DNA from: JBBIJR01 sp037445875
GTDB taxonomy: Bacteria > CLD3 > SB21
Assembly (NCBI GenBank): GCA_037445875.1
Contig: JBBIJR010000029.1
Span: 1-39,537 of the forward strand
Direction of reading: 5' to 3'
DNA length: 39,537 bases
Part shown: positions 1 to 8,521 of the stretch, one piece after another
Layout of the letters: each line of letters begins with the position of its first letter
How positions within the stretch are numbered: position 1 is the first letter of the stretch
The notes under the pieces: model-generated
Databases searched by the model: none
What the model was told of the DNA's origin: nothing
Seen by the model: the letters and a program-made list of their open reading frames with translations, nothing else
Position numbers and translations under genes: made by a program

Positions 1-690
1 GGCAAGTTCCTGGTAGACTTCGGCAAATTGAACGTGTTGCACTCTCACGCCTTCCCGTTTGTGCACCGGCCTCTGTATCAGCAGATGTATTTCGGCGACG
101 AGGGACTCAACGACACGGGCGTCGAAATCAACTCGCTGCTGCCCACCGGTGACATTTACACCAGGATCAATGTCACGATGGCGACGGGTGACGAACTCGA
201 CGGCGGCCGCAAGAGCCTGTTCGGATCAAGCCGTCTCGGCAGTTTTTTTACTCTGTCCGAGTTCTCCGTGGTGGAGACGGGTCTTGGTGCCGCCACAGGC
301 CGAAACGCCAGTACGTCCGACCGCTTTTACTGGTACCACGGCGACGTGAAGTACCGATGGAAAAAGGATCAGTACCGCTCGCTGGCGTTGTGGTCGGAAG
401 CCCTGGTCAGCCGCAGCGGAGGGCTCGGTACGTTCGGCGGCTATGCCGCCGGCGCTTACCAGTTCGATAGACGATACGAGGTTGGAGCAAAGTTCGATCT
501 CACGCAGTCGATGGACTCCAGGGAGGTCACGAAAGCCTTTTCCGGCAGTTTTAACTTTCTGCCGGTGGAAGAGACCTTGGTATTTCGCCTCGTGCTCACC
601 CACACCCGTCCGGAAGGCGATCGCACGTTCAACAGCGTGATGCTTCAAACGATCTTCTCGCTGGGGCCTCACAAGGCCCACACATTCTGA
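1..690 (+). CDS. Outer-membrane-type protein, 3' part (5' end outside window)
   Basis: The reading frame is open from base 1 and ends with TGA at 688-690, so the gene is truncated by the window edge; a TTG at 28 is internal. The visible 229 residues begin GKFLVDFGKLN and are rich in alternating hydrophobic/aromatic strands separated by polar turns. Examples are the stretch around 'DRFYWYHGDVKYRW' and 'YEVGAKFDLTQSMDS', as expected for an outer-membrane beta-barrel. The last residues are hydrophilic rather than a clear terminal aromatic strand. It lies 34 bp upstream of a metal ABC importer and reads the same way, so it may be an outer-membrane protein co-regulated with metal uptake. That role is inferred from position only; no named family is recognised with certainty. 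Confidence 0.7.
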   Translation, partial: GKFLVDFGKLNVLHSHAFPFVHRPLYQQMYFGDEGLNDTGVEINSLLPTGDIYTRINVTMATGDELDGGRKSLFGSSRLGSFFTLSEFSVVETGLGAATGRNASTSDRFYWYHGDVKYRWKKDQYRSLALWSEALVSRSGGLGTFGGYAAGAYQFDRRYEVGAKFDLTQSMDSREVTKAFSGSFNFLPVEETLVFRLVLTHTRPEGDRTFNSVMLQTIFSLGPHKAHTF

Positions 691-724
691 ACGCATGTCT
701 AACCCGTTGCAAAAGGCCATTCAC

Positions 725-1627
725 ATGTTAAAACGATCAAGCCTCCTGGCGCTCGGCCTCACATTGCTGTGGGCGGCCGTTCCGGCTGCCCAGGTGATCG
801 ATGTGGTCACGAGCACGACCGATCTGAAATCCATCACGGATGCCGTGGGCGGGGACAAAGTACGATCAACAAGCATTGCCCGCGGCAACCAGAACATCCA
901 CTTCGTGGACGTCCTGCCCAGCTACATGCTCAAAATCAAGAAGGCCCGCCTATATGTGAAGATCGGGATGGGGCTCGACCAGTGGGCCGATCCGCTGATC
1001 GACGGATCGCGGAATGCCAACCTCATGATCCTCGACTGCTCGCGGGACATCGAAAAACTCGACGTGCCCTCCTCGGCGGTGGACGCCAGCATGGGTGACG
1101 TGCACCCTTACGGAAACCCGCACTATTGGCTGGATCCGAGGAACGGAAAGGTCATGGCGCGGACGATCTTCGATGCCTTATGCCGTCTGTCTCCGCAGGA
1201 CGCGCCTTATTTTGCGGAACGGCTGAAGACGTTCGAAATGCTGATGGATCAGAAGATGGAAGTCTGGAAGAAGTTGTTCGAGCCGTATCATGGCACCAAG
1301 ATCGTTGTCTATCACGACGATTGGCGTTATTTTGCCGGTGCTTTCGGACTCAACGTCGTCGGGTTCGTCGAACCCAAGCCGGGCCTGGAACCGACGCCGT
1401 CCCACCTCTTCCATGTGGCCAATCTGATCCGGAACGAACACGTGAGGTTGATCGGTTATCAGCCCTACTTCAGCGAGCAGGCCCCGCAATCCCTGGCGGA
1501 CCAGACCGGTGCCCGGGCGCTCGTGCTGGCAACCTCTGTAGGTTGCGTGCCCGGTGTGTACACCTATCTCGATATCTTCGAGTACAACCTCTCCCGCATC
1601 ATCGCGGTCCTGAACGAAGGAGGTTGA
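725..1627 (+). CDS. Metal (Zn/Mn-type) ABC transporter, periplasmic substrate-binding protein
   Basis: This is a 300-residue protein of the ZnuA/TroA (cluster A-I) family. It begins with a signal peptide (MLKRSSLLALGLTLLW, likely cleaved after AAVPAA). The ATG at 725 is preferred over an in-frame ATG at 695, which would put ten polar residues before the signal peptide. Family metal ligands are visible as the histidines in 'NIHFVDVLPS', 'GNPHYWLDP' and 'VVYHDDWRYF', followed by the 'FVEPKPGLEPTPSHL' region. The His-rich loop often seen in zinc-specific members is absent, so zinc versus manganese cannot be decided. The ATPase gene starts one base after the stop. The protein should capture the metal in the periplasm and deliver it to the permease. 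Confidence 0.9.
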   Translation: MLKRSSLLALGLTLLWAAVPAAQVIDVVTSTTDLKSITDAVGGDKVRSTSIARGNQNIHFVDVLPSYMLKIKKARLYVKIGMGLDQWADPLIDGSRNANLMILDCSRDIEKLDVPSSAVDASMGDVHPYGNPHYWLDPRNGKVMARTIFDALCRLSPQDAPYFAERLKTFEMLMDQKMEVWKKLFEPYHGTKIVVYHDDWRYFAGAFGLNVVGFVEPKPGLEPTPSHLFHVANLIRNEHVRLIGYQPYFSEQAPQSLADQTGARALVLATSVGCVPGVYTYLDIFEYNLSRIIAVLNEGG

Positions 1628-1628
1628 C

Positions 1629-2402
1629 ATGGAAAGTACGAACGGGATTCCCCTGATTCACCTGGACGATGTGACCCTGGGCTACGGAAAGAACATCGTT
1701 CTCGAAAGGGTGCGTGCGACCATCTACCTGAATGATTTCATCGGTCTCGTGGGACCCAACGGGTCCGGGAAGACGACGCTGCTTCGCGCAGTCCTGGGTA
1801 TACTCTCCCCCATCCACGGTACCGTGAGCCGACCCACACCGGGCTTCGACGTCCGGTTCGGCTATGTGCCGCAGAGAGAACATCTGGACAATCTTTTTCC
1901 CTTGACCGCTTTCGAGGTCGTGCTAATGGGCACGTACCGCAAAGTGGGCCTCCTCCGCCGTCCGCAGAAGGAGGACGTCGAACTGGCCCGGACGTGTCTC
2001 GACCATGTGGGCATCCGGTCTCTGGAGCACCGGCTTTTCAAGACCCTGTCCGGCGGACAAAAACAGCGAACCCTCATCGCCAGGGCCCTGGCGACCAAGC
2101 CGAGCATCCTTGTCCTCGACGAACCGACCAACGGGATGGATCTCCTGTCCCAGAAGTCCATTCTGGACTTGATTCAGGAATTACATGACCGGGACGGCCT
2201 GACCGTGATCATGGTGAGCCACCTCCTGACCGAAGTGGCAAACTACGTGCAGAAGATCATTCTAGTCGAAGCCAACGACGTTCAGGTTGGCCCGGTGGAG
2301 AACATTCTGACCGGCTCCAATCTCTCCCAACTATACGACATGCCGGTGTATGTGGAGAGAGTCCGCGACCAGCACGTGATTGTGGTCGGAGGACGAACAT
2401 GA
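1629..2402 (+). CDS. Metal ABC transporter, ATP-binding protein
   Basis: This 257-residue ABC ATPase energises the importer encoded on either side. The Walker A motif is GPNGSGKTT (about residues 42-50), the ABC signature is LSGGQ (about 141-145), and Walker B is 'SILVLDEPTNGMD' with the catalytic Glu. The switch His is in 'VIMVSHLL'. A strong ribosome binding site (GAAGGAGG) lies five bases before the ATG and overlaps the end of the upstream gene. The stop codon overlaps the permease start as ATGA. The family is the ZnuC/MntB-type metal importer ATPase; substrate identity is inferred from the neighbours. Confidence 0.93.
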   Translation: MESTNGIPLIHLDDVTLGYGKNIVLERVRATIYLNDFIGLVGPNGSGKTTLLRAVLGILSPIHGTVSRPTPGFDVRFGYVPQREHLDNLFPLTAFEVVLMGTYRKVGLLRRPQKEDVELARTCLDHVGIRSLEHRLFKTLSGGQKQRTLIARALATKPSILVLDEPTNGMDLLSQKSILDLIQELHDRDGLTVIMVSHLLTEVANYVQKIILVEANDVQVGPVENILTGSNLSQLYDMPVYVERVRDQHVIVVGGRT

Positions 2403-3214
2403 GCGGCGTCCTCGAGATCTTCGGCATCGAGTTTATGCGACATGCCTTGACGGCCGGAATGCTGGTTGGAGCTATGTGCGGATACGTCGGGGTCTACATC
2501 GTTTTGCGCCGCATCGTTTTTGTCGGTGCGTCTCTGGCGCAGATCGCATCTTCGGGCTTTGCGGTCGGCATGCTGTTGGGGTGGAATCCGTTCATATCCG
2601 CCGTGGCCATCACCCTCATGGGAACTTTGCTCTTTTCCGTGCATCTTCGAGGCGGCCGGATCCCCCAGGACAGCATTCTGGCCCTGGGTTATACCGTGGC
2701 CGCTGCCGGAACGATCCTGTTGCTGGCAAAACATCCTAAAGGCGATGCCGATTTAATGACCCTGCTGTTCGGAAACATCCTCACGATCGGCGTCGATCAG
2801 ATCTATCTGCTCGTCGGAGCGTGCATGGTCGTCGGCAGCCTGCATCTGCTGTTCTACAAGGAATTCGTGTTCATGTCCTTCGACCCGGAGATGGCCGAAA
2901 CGCTGGGCTTCCGCCCGCAGGCCTGGAACATGCTGTTCTACGTCTCGCTGGGAGTCGTGATCTCCCTGGCGGTTAAGTCTGCGGGCATTCTCCTGGTGTT
3001 CGGGTCGCTTGTGCTGCCGCCCGTCGCGGCCTTGTTGTTGACCCAGCGGTTGAAGTGGGTGTTTGCGTGCTCGGTGCTCGTTGCGGTGGTTACCGTTCCG
3101 ACCGGCCTTTACCTTTCCTTTGAAGCCGATCTTCCATCCGGTCCCACGATTCTGGCGATTCAGGCGGGAATCCTAGCACTGGTGAGTCCCCTCCGGGTTT
3201 TTCGCAGACCCTGA
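2399..3214 (+). CDS. Metal ABC transporter, permease (ZnuB/MntB family)
   Basis: This 271-residue integral membrane protein belongs to the ABC-3 permease family. About eight hydrophobic segments are visible, including ones around residues 13-35, 48-75, 85-105, 125-145, 170-195 and 215-265. The cytoplasmic 'EFVFMSFDPEMAETLGF' segment followed by 'AGILLVFGSLVLPPVAALLL' is typical of the family. Start and upstream stop overlap by four bases (ATGA), so it is translationally coupled to the ATPase. It forms the membrane channel of the metal importer. The gene ends at the shared intergenic region with the convergent ATP synthase operon. Confidence 0.92.
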   Translation: MSGVLEIFGIEFMRHALTAGMLVGAMCGYVGVYIVLRRIVFVGASLAQIASSGFAVGMLLGWNPFISAVAITLMGTLLFSVHLRGGRIPQDSILALGYTVAAAGTILLLAKHPKGDADLMTLLFGNILTIGVDQIYLLVGACMVVGSLHLLFYKEFVFMSFDPEMAETLGFRPQAWNMLFYVSLGVVISLAVKSAGILLVFGSLVLPPVAALLLTQRLKWVFACSVLVAVVTVPTGLYLSFEADLPSGPTILAIQAGILALVSPLRVFRRP

Positions 3215-3245
3215 AAAAAGAAAGCCCGCGACCGGGGATCACGGG
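3213..3245 (-). terminator. Intrinsic terminator of the ATP synthase operon
   Basis: Read on the minus strand, bases 3245 down to 3225 form an 8-bp stem (CCCGTGAT with a GC-rich partner, including two G-T wobbles) around a 5-nt loop. It is followed by CTTTCTTTTTT. It lies 26 bases after the atpC stop codon and overlaps the stop of the convergent metal permease gene. In the plus direction no T-run follows, so it acts on the atp side. Confidence 0.75.
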
Positions 3246-3270
3246 ACAGACTATTCGCTGGATCGAACCG

Positions 3271-3702
3271 TTAGGATCCGAAGTGGTTCTTCAGGCGTTT
3301 CTCGGCGATGCTGATCCGGTTCTGGGCCCTGAGCAGCGCCTTCTTGACCTGCTCGACGTCGTAACTGGACCGTTCCTCCATCTTCTGCAGCGCCCGTTCG
3401 TGGGCCTCTTTTGCGCGATTGATATCGATGTCGGACGCCTTCTCACAGGTCTCTGCCAGTACGGTCACCTTGTTTTCGTGCACATCGACAAATCCGCCGC
3501 TGGTGGCAAAAAAGTCGTCGTAGCCGTCTTCTTCACGGACGCGTATTTCGCCGATCGTCATGGCGCTGATGAACTCCGTGTGGTTTCGCAGAATCTCGAA
3601 TCCTCCGACCACGCCGGGAGCGGCAAAATCCACGACGTCGCCCTTGAACACGACGTGTTTCGGAGTAATGATCTCGACGTAAATAAGTTTGGATGGCTCC
3701 AT
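3271..3702 (-). CDS. atpC: F-type ATP synthase epsilon subunit
   Basis: This 143-residue protein is the central-stalk epsilon subunit, which couples rotation and can inhibit ATP hydrolysis. The N-terminal beta-sandwich is recognisable from 'VEIITPKHVVFKGDV' through 'GGFEILRNHTEFISAM' and 'ATSGGFVDVHENKVTVLAE'. The C-terminal helical hairpin (about residues 90-140, 'AKEAHERALQKMEERSSYD') is present, so the long inhibitory form is encoded. It is the last gene of the operon, 18 bp after atpD and followed by the terminator. Length is normal for the family. Confidence 0.95.
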   Translation of the reverse strand: MEPSKLIYVEIITPKHVVFKGDVVDFAAPGVVGGFEILRNHTEFISAMTIGEIRVREEDGYDDFFATSGGFVDVHENKVTVLAETCEKASDIDINRAKEAHERALQKMEERSSYDVEQVKKALLRAQNRISIAEKRLKNHFGS

Positions 3703-3720
3703 CGTTGTTCGGTCTCCGGA

Positions 3721-5121
3721 TTACGCCTTCATCTTCTTGCCTTGTTCCACGACTTCGTCGATCGTCCCCATCATCAGAAACGCCTGTTCCGGCACGTCGT
3801 CCGTCTCACCGTCGACGATGGCCTTGAAACCGGCAATCGTATCTTCTTTCTTGACATAACGCCCTTCGCGTCCGGTAAACTGCTCCGCCACGGAGAACGG
3901 TTGCGACAGAAACCGCTGGATCTTCCGCGCGCGATACACAACCACCTTGTCATCGTCCGACAACTCGTCCATGCCGAGGATCGCGATGATGTCCTGCAGG
4001 TCCTTGTATTTCTGCAGCGTCTCCTGGACGCGTTTGGCTGTCTCGTAGTGGTCGTGGCCGACGACCTGCGGATCGAGAATGCGGGACGTGCTGTCCAGAG
4101 GGTCGACCGCCGGATAGATACCGAGTTCCGCGATCTTCCGGGACAATACGGTTGTGGCGTCGAGATGCGAAAATGCCGTGGCCGGCGCCGGGTCCGTCAA
4201 ATCGTCCGCGGGAACGTAGATCGCCTGGATGGACGTGATGGAACCTTTCTTGGTCGTTGTGATGCGTTCCTGCAATTCGCCCATCTCGGTCGAGAGGTTG
4301 GGCTGGTATCCGACGGCGGACGGCATGCGGCCCAGCAGGGCGGACACTTCCGAACCCGCCTGCGTGAACCGGAAGATGTTGTCGATGAAGAGCAGCACGT
4401 CGCGGCCTTCTTCGTCACGGAAATACTCGGCGATGGTGAGTCCGGAGAGGCCCACGCGCTGACGGGCGCCGGGCGGTTCGTTCATCTGCCCGAACACGAG
4501 GGCGGTCTTGTTGATCACACCGGATTCGGTCATTTCGTAGTACAGATCGTTCCCTTCGCGCGTGCGTTCCCCCACGCCGGCAAACACGGAGTATCCGCCG
4601 TGGTGCTTGGCAATATTGTGGATCAGTTCCTGGATGATGACCGTTTTACCGACTCCGGCGCCTCCGAACAGGCCGGTTTTTCCACCGCGCATGTACGGTT
4701 CGATCAGGTCGATCACTTTGATGCCCGTTTCGAACATCTCGCTCGATGTGGACAGGTCGCTGAGTTTCGGGGAAGGCCGGTGGATGGGGTCACGCCGCGT
4801 GGCCGTCACGGGCCCTTTTTCGTCGATCGGATCGCCGATAACGTTGAGCAGACGTCCCAGGACCTGTTCGCCCACCGGCATCGTAATGGGTTCGCCGGTA
4901 TCGATCACCTCGATGCCGCGCATCAGACCGTCGGTCGAGTCCATGGCGACGGCACGGACGCGATTCTCACCCAGATGCTGCTGGACTTCCAGTACGAGGT
5001 CCGCGCCGTCCGGGCGCTTGACGATACTTGCGTTGAAGATCTTCGGCAGCTGTCCGTTGCTGAACTCCACGTCCACGACCGGGCCGATCACCTGAACGAT
5101 TTTACCTTTGTTCATGTCCAC
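3721..5121 (-). CDS. atpD: F-type ATP synthase beta subunit
   Basis: This 466-residue protein is the catalytic subunit of F1. It has the P-loop GGAGVGKT (about residues 153-160), the 'ERTREGNDLYYEM' segment containing the catalytic Glu region, 'ALVFGQMNEPPGAR', and the C-terminal DELSEED-type loop, here GMDELSDDDK. Length and motifs are complete and no defect is seen. It follows atpG by 39 bp and precedes atpC by 18 bp. A very long open frame lies on the opposite strand and is a codon-bias shadow. Confidence 0.98.
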   Translation of the reverse strand: MDMNKGKIVQVIGPVVDVEFSNGQLPKIFNASIVKRPDGADLVLEVQQHLGENRVRAVAMDSTDGLMRGIEVIDTGEPITMPVGEQVLGRLLNVIGDPIDEKGPVTATRRDPIHRPSPKLSDLSTSSEMFETGIKVIDLIEPYMRGGKTGLFGGAGVGKTVIIQELIHNIAKHHGGYSVFAGVGERTREGNDLYYEMTESGVINKTALVFGQMNEPPGARQRVGLSGLTIAEYFRDEEGRDVLLFIDNIFRFTQAGSEVSALLGRMPSAVGYQPNLSTEMGELQERITTTKKGSITSIQAIYVPADDLTDPAPATAFSHLDATTVLSRKIAELGIYPAVDPLDSTSRILDPQVVGHDHYETAKRVQETLQKYKDLQDIIAILGMDELSDDDKVVVYRARKIQRFLSQPFSVAEQFTGREGRYVKKEDTIAGFKAIVDGETDDVPEQAFLMMGTIDEVVEQGKKMKA

Positions 5122-5160
5122 TGCTTCCTTATCGCTGTTGAGAGATCCATCTTGTGTGTT

Positions 5161-6045
5161 CTATTTTTGTAACGCCTCAGCCCCGCTCACGACTTCGAGA
5201 ATCTCCTTCGTGATGGCTGCCTGCCGGGCGCGGTTGTAGTTCAGGGTCAGATCGCTGATGAGCTCCCCGGCGTTCTCCGTTGCGGTGTCCATCGCAGTCA
5301 TCCGCGCACCCATTTCCGCCGCAAACGATTCAAGGAGGATGCGCCACATTTGCACGTTCAGGTGCCGCGGAACCAGAGCGCTGAGGATTTCGTTCTGGGA
5401 CGGCTCGTAGAGGTAGTCCGCCTCGATCCGGTAGTGATGCTCGCTCTCCACCTTTTCGGGTTCCACGGGCAGGAGTTTTTCGAGCACCAGTTTCTGCTGG
5501 AGCGCGGACTTGAACTCATTGTACAGGACGTACACTTCATCCGCACGTTCCTGTAGGTAGCCGTTCACGCAAGCCGCCACGATCTTCTGTGCGTCCGAGA
5601 AGGCCATTTGGTTAAAGAAGTTCGTGAAACGCACTTCCACGGGATAATGTCTCTTCGTAAAGTACTCATCTCCCTTTCGGCCCACGGTGATCAGCTTCAA
5701 CCTGCCGTCGCGATAGTGCGCTTGGAAAGACTCTTCCAGCAGCGTCAGTACGCGGCGAATGATGGTGCTGTTGAACGCCCCGCAGAGCGAACGGTCGGCC
5801 GTCACGACCACGAGCCAGACGTTCTTGACTTCCCTCGGACAAACCAGCGGATTCTGGCGGGCCTCGTCGTTGTTGATCAGATGTTTGATCAGCGCGCCCA
5901 GCTTGTACGCATAGGGCCGGGCCGACAGGATGTTCTCCTGGGCCCGCCGCAACTTGGCCGCCGCTACCATCTTCATGGCCCGGGTGATCTTCTGCGTGCT
6001 TTTGACGCTGGAAATGCGCCGCCGAATCTCTCGTAGGGTTGCCAT
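5161..6045 (-). CDS. atpG: F-type ATP synthase gamma subunit
   Basis: This 294-residue protein is the rotating central stalk. The conserved N-terminal helix reads 'IRRRISSVKSTQKITRAMKM'. The middle contains 'VVVTADRSLCGAFNS'. The C-terminal helix ('MGARMTAMDTATENAGELI' followed by 'LTLNYNRARQAAITKE') carries the family signature. It starts 11 bp after a small lipoprotein gene that separates it from atpA, which is unusual because atpA and atpG are normally adjacent. Confidence 0.97.
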   Translation of the reverse strand: MATLREIRRRISSVKSTQKITRAMKMVAAAKLRRAQENILSARPYAYKLGALIKHLINNDEARQNPLVCPREVKNVWLVVVTADRSLCGAFNSTIIRRVLTLLEESFQAHYRDGRLKLITVGRKGDEYFTKRHYPVEVRFTNFFNQMAFSDAQKIVAACVNGYLQERADEVYVLYNEFKSALQQKLVLEKLLPVEPEKVESEHHYRIEADYLYEPSQNEILSALVPRHLNVQMWRILLESFAAEMGARMTAMDTATENAGELISDLTLNYNRARQAAITKEILEVVSGAEALQK

Positions 6046-6056
6046 ACCGCCGTTGG

Positions 6057-6434
6057 TTAGTGCTTGGTCTCCGCGTCCGCGCTGTCGGTCAGGGTCTTTT
6101 CATCCAGACTTTTCATCGCCTCTTCCATGATGGCCTGCGTCGAGACGTCATTGAACTGCTTCTTTTTCTGTTCGTCCTTGTTGATTAGGCCCATGGTGTG
6201 CTTGAAATCCGGACCGGAAAAACCGAAGGGCACGGTGAATTGTTCCAATTCGTTGTCCGGCGCTTCCTCCGGACGCTGGTACTTCTTGATGAAATTCTCG
6301 TCCGCGGCCATCTTCAGAAATATCTTGACGAACGTGTCCATCGGAATTTCTTTGGGTTTGGACGCGCAGCCGCCATGGCCCAACAACATGGCCACCATGA
6401 ATCCGGCAGCGCCGATTCTCAGAACTCGTTGCAT
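6057..6434 (-). CDS. Small lipoprotein, second of a paralogous pair inside the atp operon
   Basis: This 125-residue protein of unknown function has an N-terminal hydrophobic segment ending 'LLGHGGCASK', an imperfect lipobox suggesting export and lipidation. The ATG at 6434 is preferred over an upstream GTG at 6440 because GGGAGG sits five bases before it. The mature part starts with 'KEIPMDTFVKIFLKMA' and contains 'GFSGPDFKHTMGLINKDE', both closely matching its neighbour at 6499-6903. The rest is charged and mostly helical, with no cysteine or catalytic motif. It is read with the ATP synthase genes, 11 bp before atpG. Role unknown; the insertion between F1 subunit genes is the notable fact. 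Confidence 0.75.
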   Translation of the reverse strand: MQRVLRIGAAGFMVAMLLGHGGCASKPKEIPMDTFVKIFLKMAADENFIKKYQRPEEAPDNELEQFTVPFGFSGPDFKHTMGLINKDEQKKKQFNDVSTQAIMEEAMKSLDEKTLTDSADAETKH

Positions 6435-6498
6435 ATCCACCTCCCTGGTTTAGCGTGAGGGCCCGGGAAACGTCCCATGCCCGGCGAACAAAAACCTC

Positions 6499-6903
6499 TC
6501 AGCGAGCGGCCGTATCTTTGGCCAGTTCGGCCGCCGCAGAATCCACCATGCCTTTCATCATCGATCCCATATCGGTTCCCCCGAGGGCCTTCATCATTTC
6601 TTCCATCATCAAGCGGCCCATGATCTCTTCGATCTCTTTCTGTTTGGCCTCATCCTTGTCGATGAGTTCCGCGGTGTGCTTGAAATCGGCCGGCGAGAAC
6701 CCTTCCGCTTTGGCGTACGGTTCGATGACCGCATCGTCGATGTCCTTCGGCTGCTGGTCCTTTTCGATCTTGTTCTCCATCGCCATTTTCACCGTGATGC
6801 GGGCCATTTTTTCCATGGGAATTTCCTTGGCGGAACTGCCGCAGGCAAGGCCGACCAGCGTCAGCGAAACGACCAGCGCGAACATTTGCAGGGTGTTTTT
6901 CAT
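6499..6903 (-). CDS. Small lipoprotein, first of a paralogous pair inside the atp operon
   Basis: This 134-residue protein starts with a signal peptide and lipobox ('LVGLAC', lipidated Cys about residue 21). AAGGAGC precedes the ATG. The mature sequence shares 'KEIPMEKMARITVKMA' and 'GFSPADFKHTAELIDKDE' with the following gene, so the two arose by duplication. The C-terminal half is a long Met/Glu/Ala-rich helix ('IMGRLMMEEMMKALGGTD'). It lies 44 bp after atpA. The family is not recognised. The predicted location is periplasmic, anchored to a membrane, so a direct role in cytoplasmic F1 assembly is unlikely; co-expression is all the sequence shows. Confidence 0.78.
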   Translation of the reverse strand: MKNTLQMFALVVSLTLVGLACGSSAKEIPMEKMARITVKMAMENKIEKDQQPKDIDDAVIEPYAKAEGFSPADFKHTAELIDKDEAKQKEIEEIMGRLMMEEMMKALGGTDMGSMMKGMVDSAAAELAKDTAAR

Positions 6904-6947
6904 GTTGCTCCTTGGATTGATGGGTTAGGGGAGACCGGGCCTTGCGG

Positions 6948-8474
6948 TTATTTGTGCCCCGTCGTTTTGAACGCTTGTTTGAATTCCTTTACAATACTCT
7001 CCAATTTTGTTCGGATCTCGTCCGTGAGCTCCCGCTTTTCCACGATCGCCTTCATGACGTCGCGGTAACGCAGTCCCATCGATTCGAGCAGTTCTTTTTC
7101 GAACCGCCGGCAGTCTTCGACGGGAATCTCATCGAGGTGACCGTTGACCGCGGCGTAAATGATTACAATCTGGCGGTCGAAACCGTACGGCTCGTACTGG
7201 CCCTGCTTGAGGACCTCCACCAGACGCGCGCCGCGCCGCAGCTGCTGCTGGGTGGTCTTGTCCAGGTCGGAACCGAACTTCGCAAACGCCTCCATCTCGC
7301 GATACTGCGCCAGGTCGATGCGCAGGCGGCCGGCGACCTGTTTCATGGCTTTGATTTGCGCATTACCTCCGACGCGGGAAACCGAGATGCCGACGTTGAT
7401 CGCGGGACGGATTCCCGAATAGAACAGGTTGGACTCGAGGAAGATCTGTCCGTCGGTGATCGAAATGACGTTGGTCGGGATATAGGCCGACACGTCGCCG
7501 GCCTGCGTCTCGATGATCGGGAGGGCCGTCAGCGAACCCCCTCCCAGTGACTCGCTCAGTTTCGCCGCGCGCTCGAGCAGGCGAGAGTGAAGGTAGAATA
7601 CGTCGCCCGGGTACGCCTCACGGCCGGGCGGCCGACGCAGGAGCAGCGACACCTGGCGGTACGCCACGGCGTGCTTGGACAGGTCGTCATAGATCACGAG
7701 GGCGTGGCGTCCGCTGTCGCGGAAGTACTCCCCCATGGCACACCCGGCGTACGGGGCGAGGAACTGAAGAGGAGCCGGTTCCGATGCAGAGGCCGACACC
7801 ACCGTCGTATACTCCATGGCGCCGTGGTCCTCCAGGGTCTTAACGACCTTGGCAATGGTTGATTCCTTCTGGCCGACGCCCACATAGATACACTGGACGT
7901 TCTGGCCCTTCTGGTTGATGATGGTATCCACGGCAATGGCGGTCTTGCCGGTCTGCCGGTCGCCGATGATCAGCTCGCGCTGGCCCCGGCCGATGGGTAT
8001 CATCGCATCGATCGCTTTCAGCCCTGTCGCGAGCGGTTCCTTGACCGATTGGCGGGCGATGACGCCGAGCGCCTTGCGTTCGATGACGGACGTCTTCTTT
8101 GTGTGAACGGGCCCCTTGCCGTCAATCGGCTGGCCGAGTGCGTTGACCACGCGGCCCAGCAACTCTTCGCCGACCGGGACGTCGGCGATGCGGCCCGTGC
8201 GTTTGACCACATCGCCTTCCTTGATCTCGATGGATTCTCCGAACAAAACGGCGCCCACGTTATCTTCCTCGAGATTGAGTACCATGCCCATGATCCCGTG
8301 CGGGAATTCCAGCAGTTCGCTGGCCATGGCTTTGCTCAATCCGTAAATACGGGCGATGCCGTCACCCACCTGGAGCACAACGCCGGTTTCGTAGGTGTCG
8401 ATCTCCCGTTCGAACTGGGACAACTGTTGTTTCAAGATGCTCGAAACCTCGTCCGGTCTTACTGAAACTGCCAT
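6948..8474 (-). CDS. atpA: F-type ATP synthase alpha subunit
   Basis: This 508-residue protein is the regulatory nucleotide-binding subunit of F1. It shows the N-terminal 'EVSSILKQQLSQFE' helix that binds delta, the P-loop GDRQTGKTA (about residues 170-178), 'YVGVGQKESTIAKVV', and 'ISVSRVGGNAQIKAMK' near the nucleotide site. Length is normal. It follows atpH by 47 bp. Downstream come two lipoprotein genes instead of atpG. Confidence 0.98.
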   Translation of the reverse strand: MAVSVRPDEVSSILKQQLSQFEREIDTYETGVVLQVGDGIARIYGLSKAMASELLEFPHGIMGMVLNLEEDNVGAVLFGESIEIKEGDVVKRTGRIADVPVGEELLGRVVNALGQPIDGKGPVHTKKTSVIERKALGVIARQSVKEPLATGLKAIDAMIPIGRGQRELIIGDRQTGKTAIAVDTIINQKGQNVQCIYVGVGQKESTIAKVVKTLEDHGAMEYTTVVSASASEPAPLQFLAPYAGCAMGEYFRDSGRHALVIYDDLSKHAVAYRQVSLLLRRPPGREAYPGDVFYLHSRLLERAAKLSESLGGGSLTALPIIETQAGDVSAYIPTNVISITDGQIFLESNLFYSGIRPAINVGISVSRVGGNAQIKAMKQVAGRLRIDLAQYREMEAFAKFGSDLDKTTQQQLRRGARLVEVLKQGQYEPYGFDRQIVIIYAAVNGHLDEIPVEDCRRFEKELLESMGLRYRDVMKAIVEKRELTDEIRTKLESIVKEFKQAFKTTGHK

Positions 8475-8521
8475 CGCTCATTCCTCTGCGTTAGATTTTT
8501 TTTCAGCCAAGCTCATTCCGG

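Noticed and set aside
3283..5172. Very long plus-strand open frame opposite atpC and atpD
   Set aside because: It is antisense to two certain genes, has no recognisable domain and is rich in Asp, His and Arg, as expected for a shadow of GC-biased codons.
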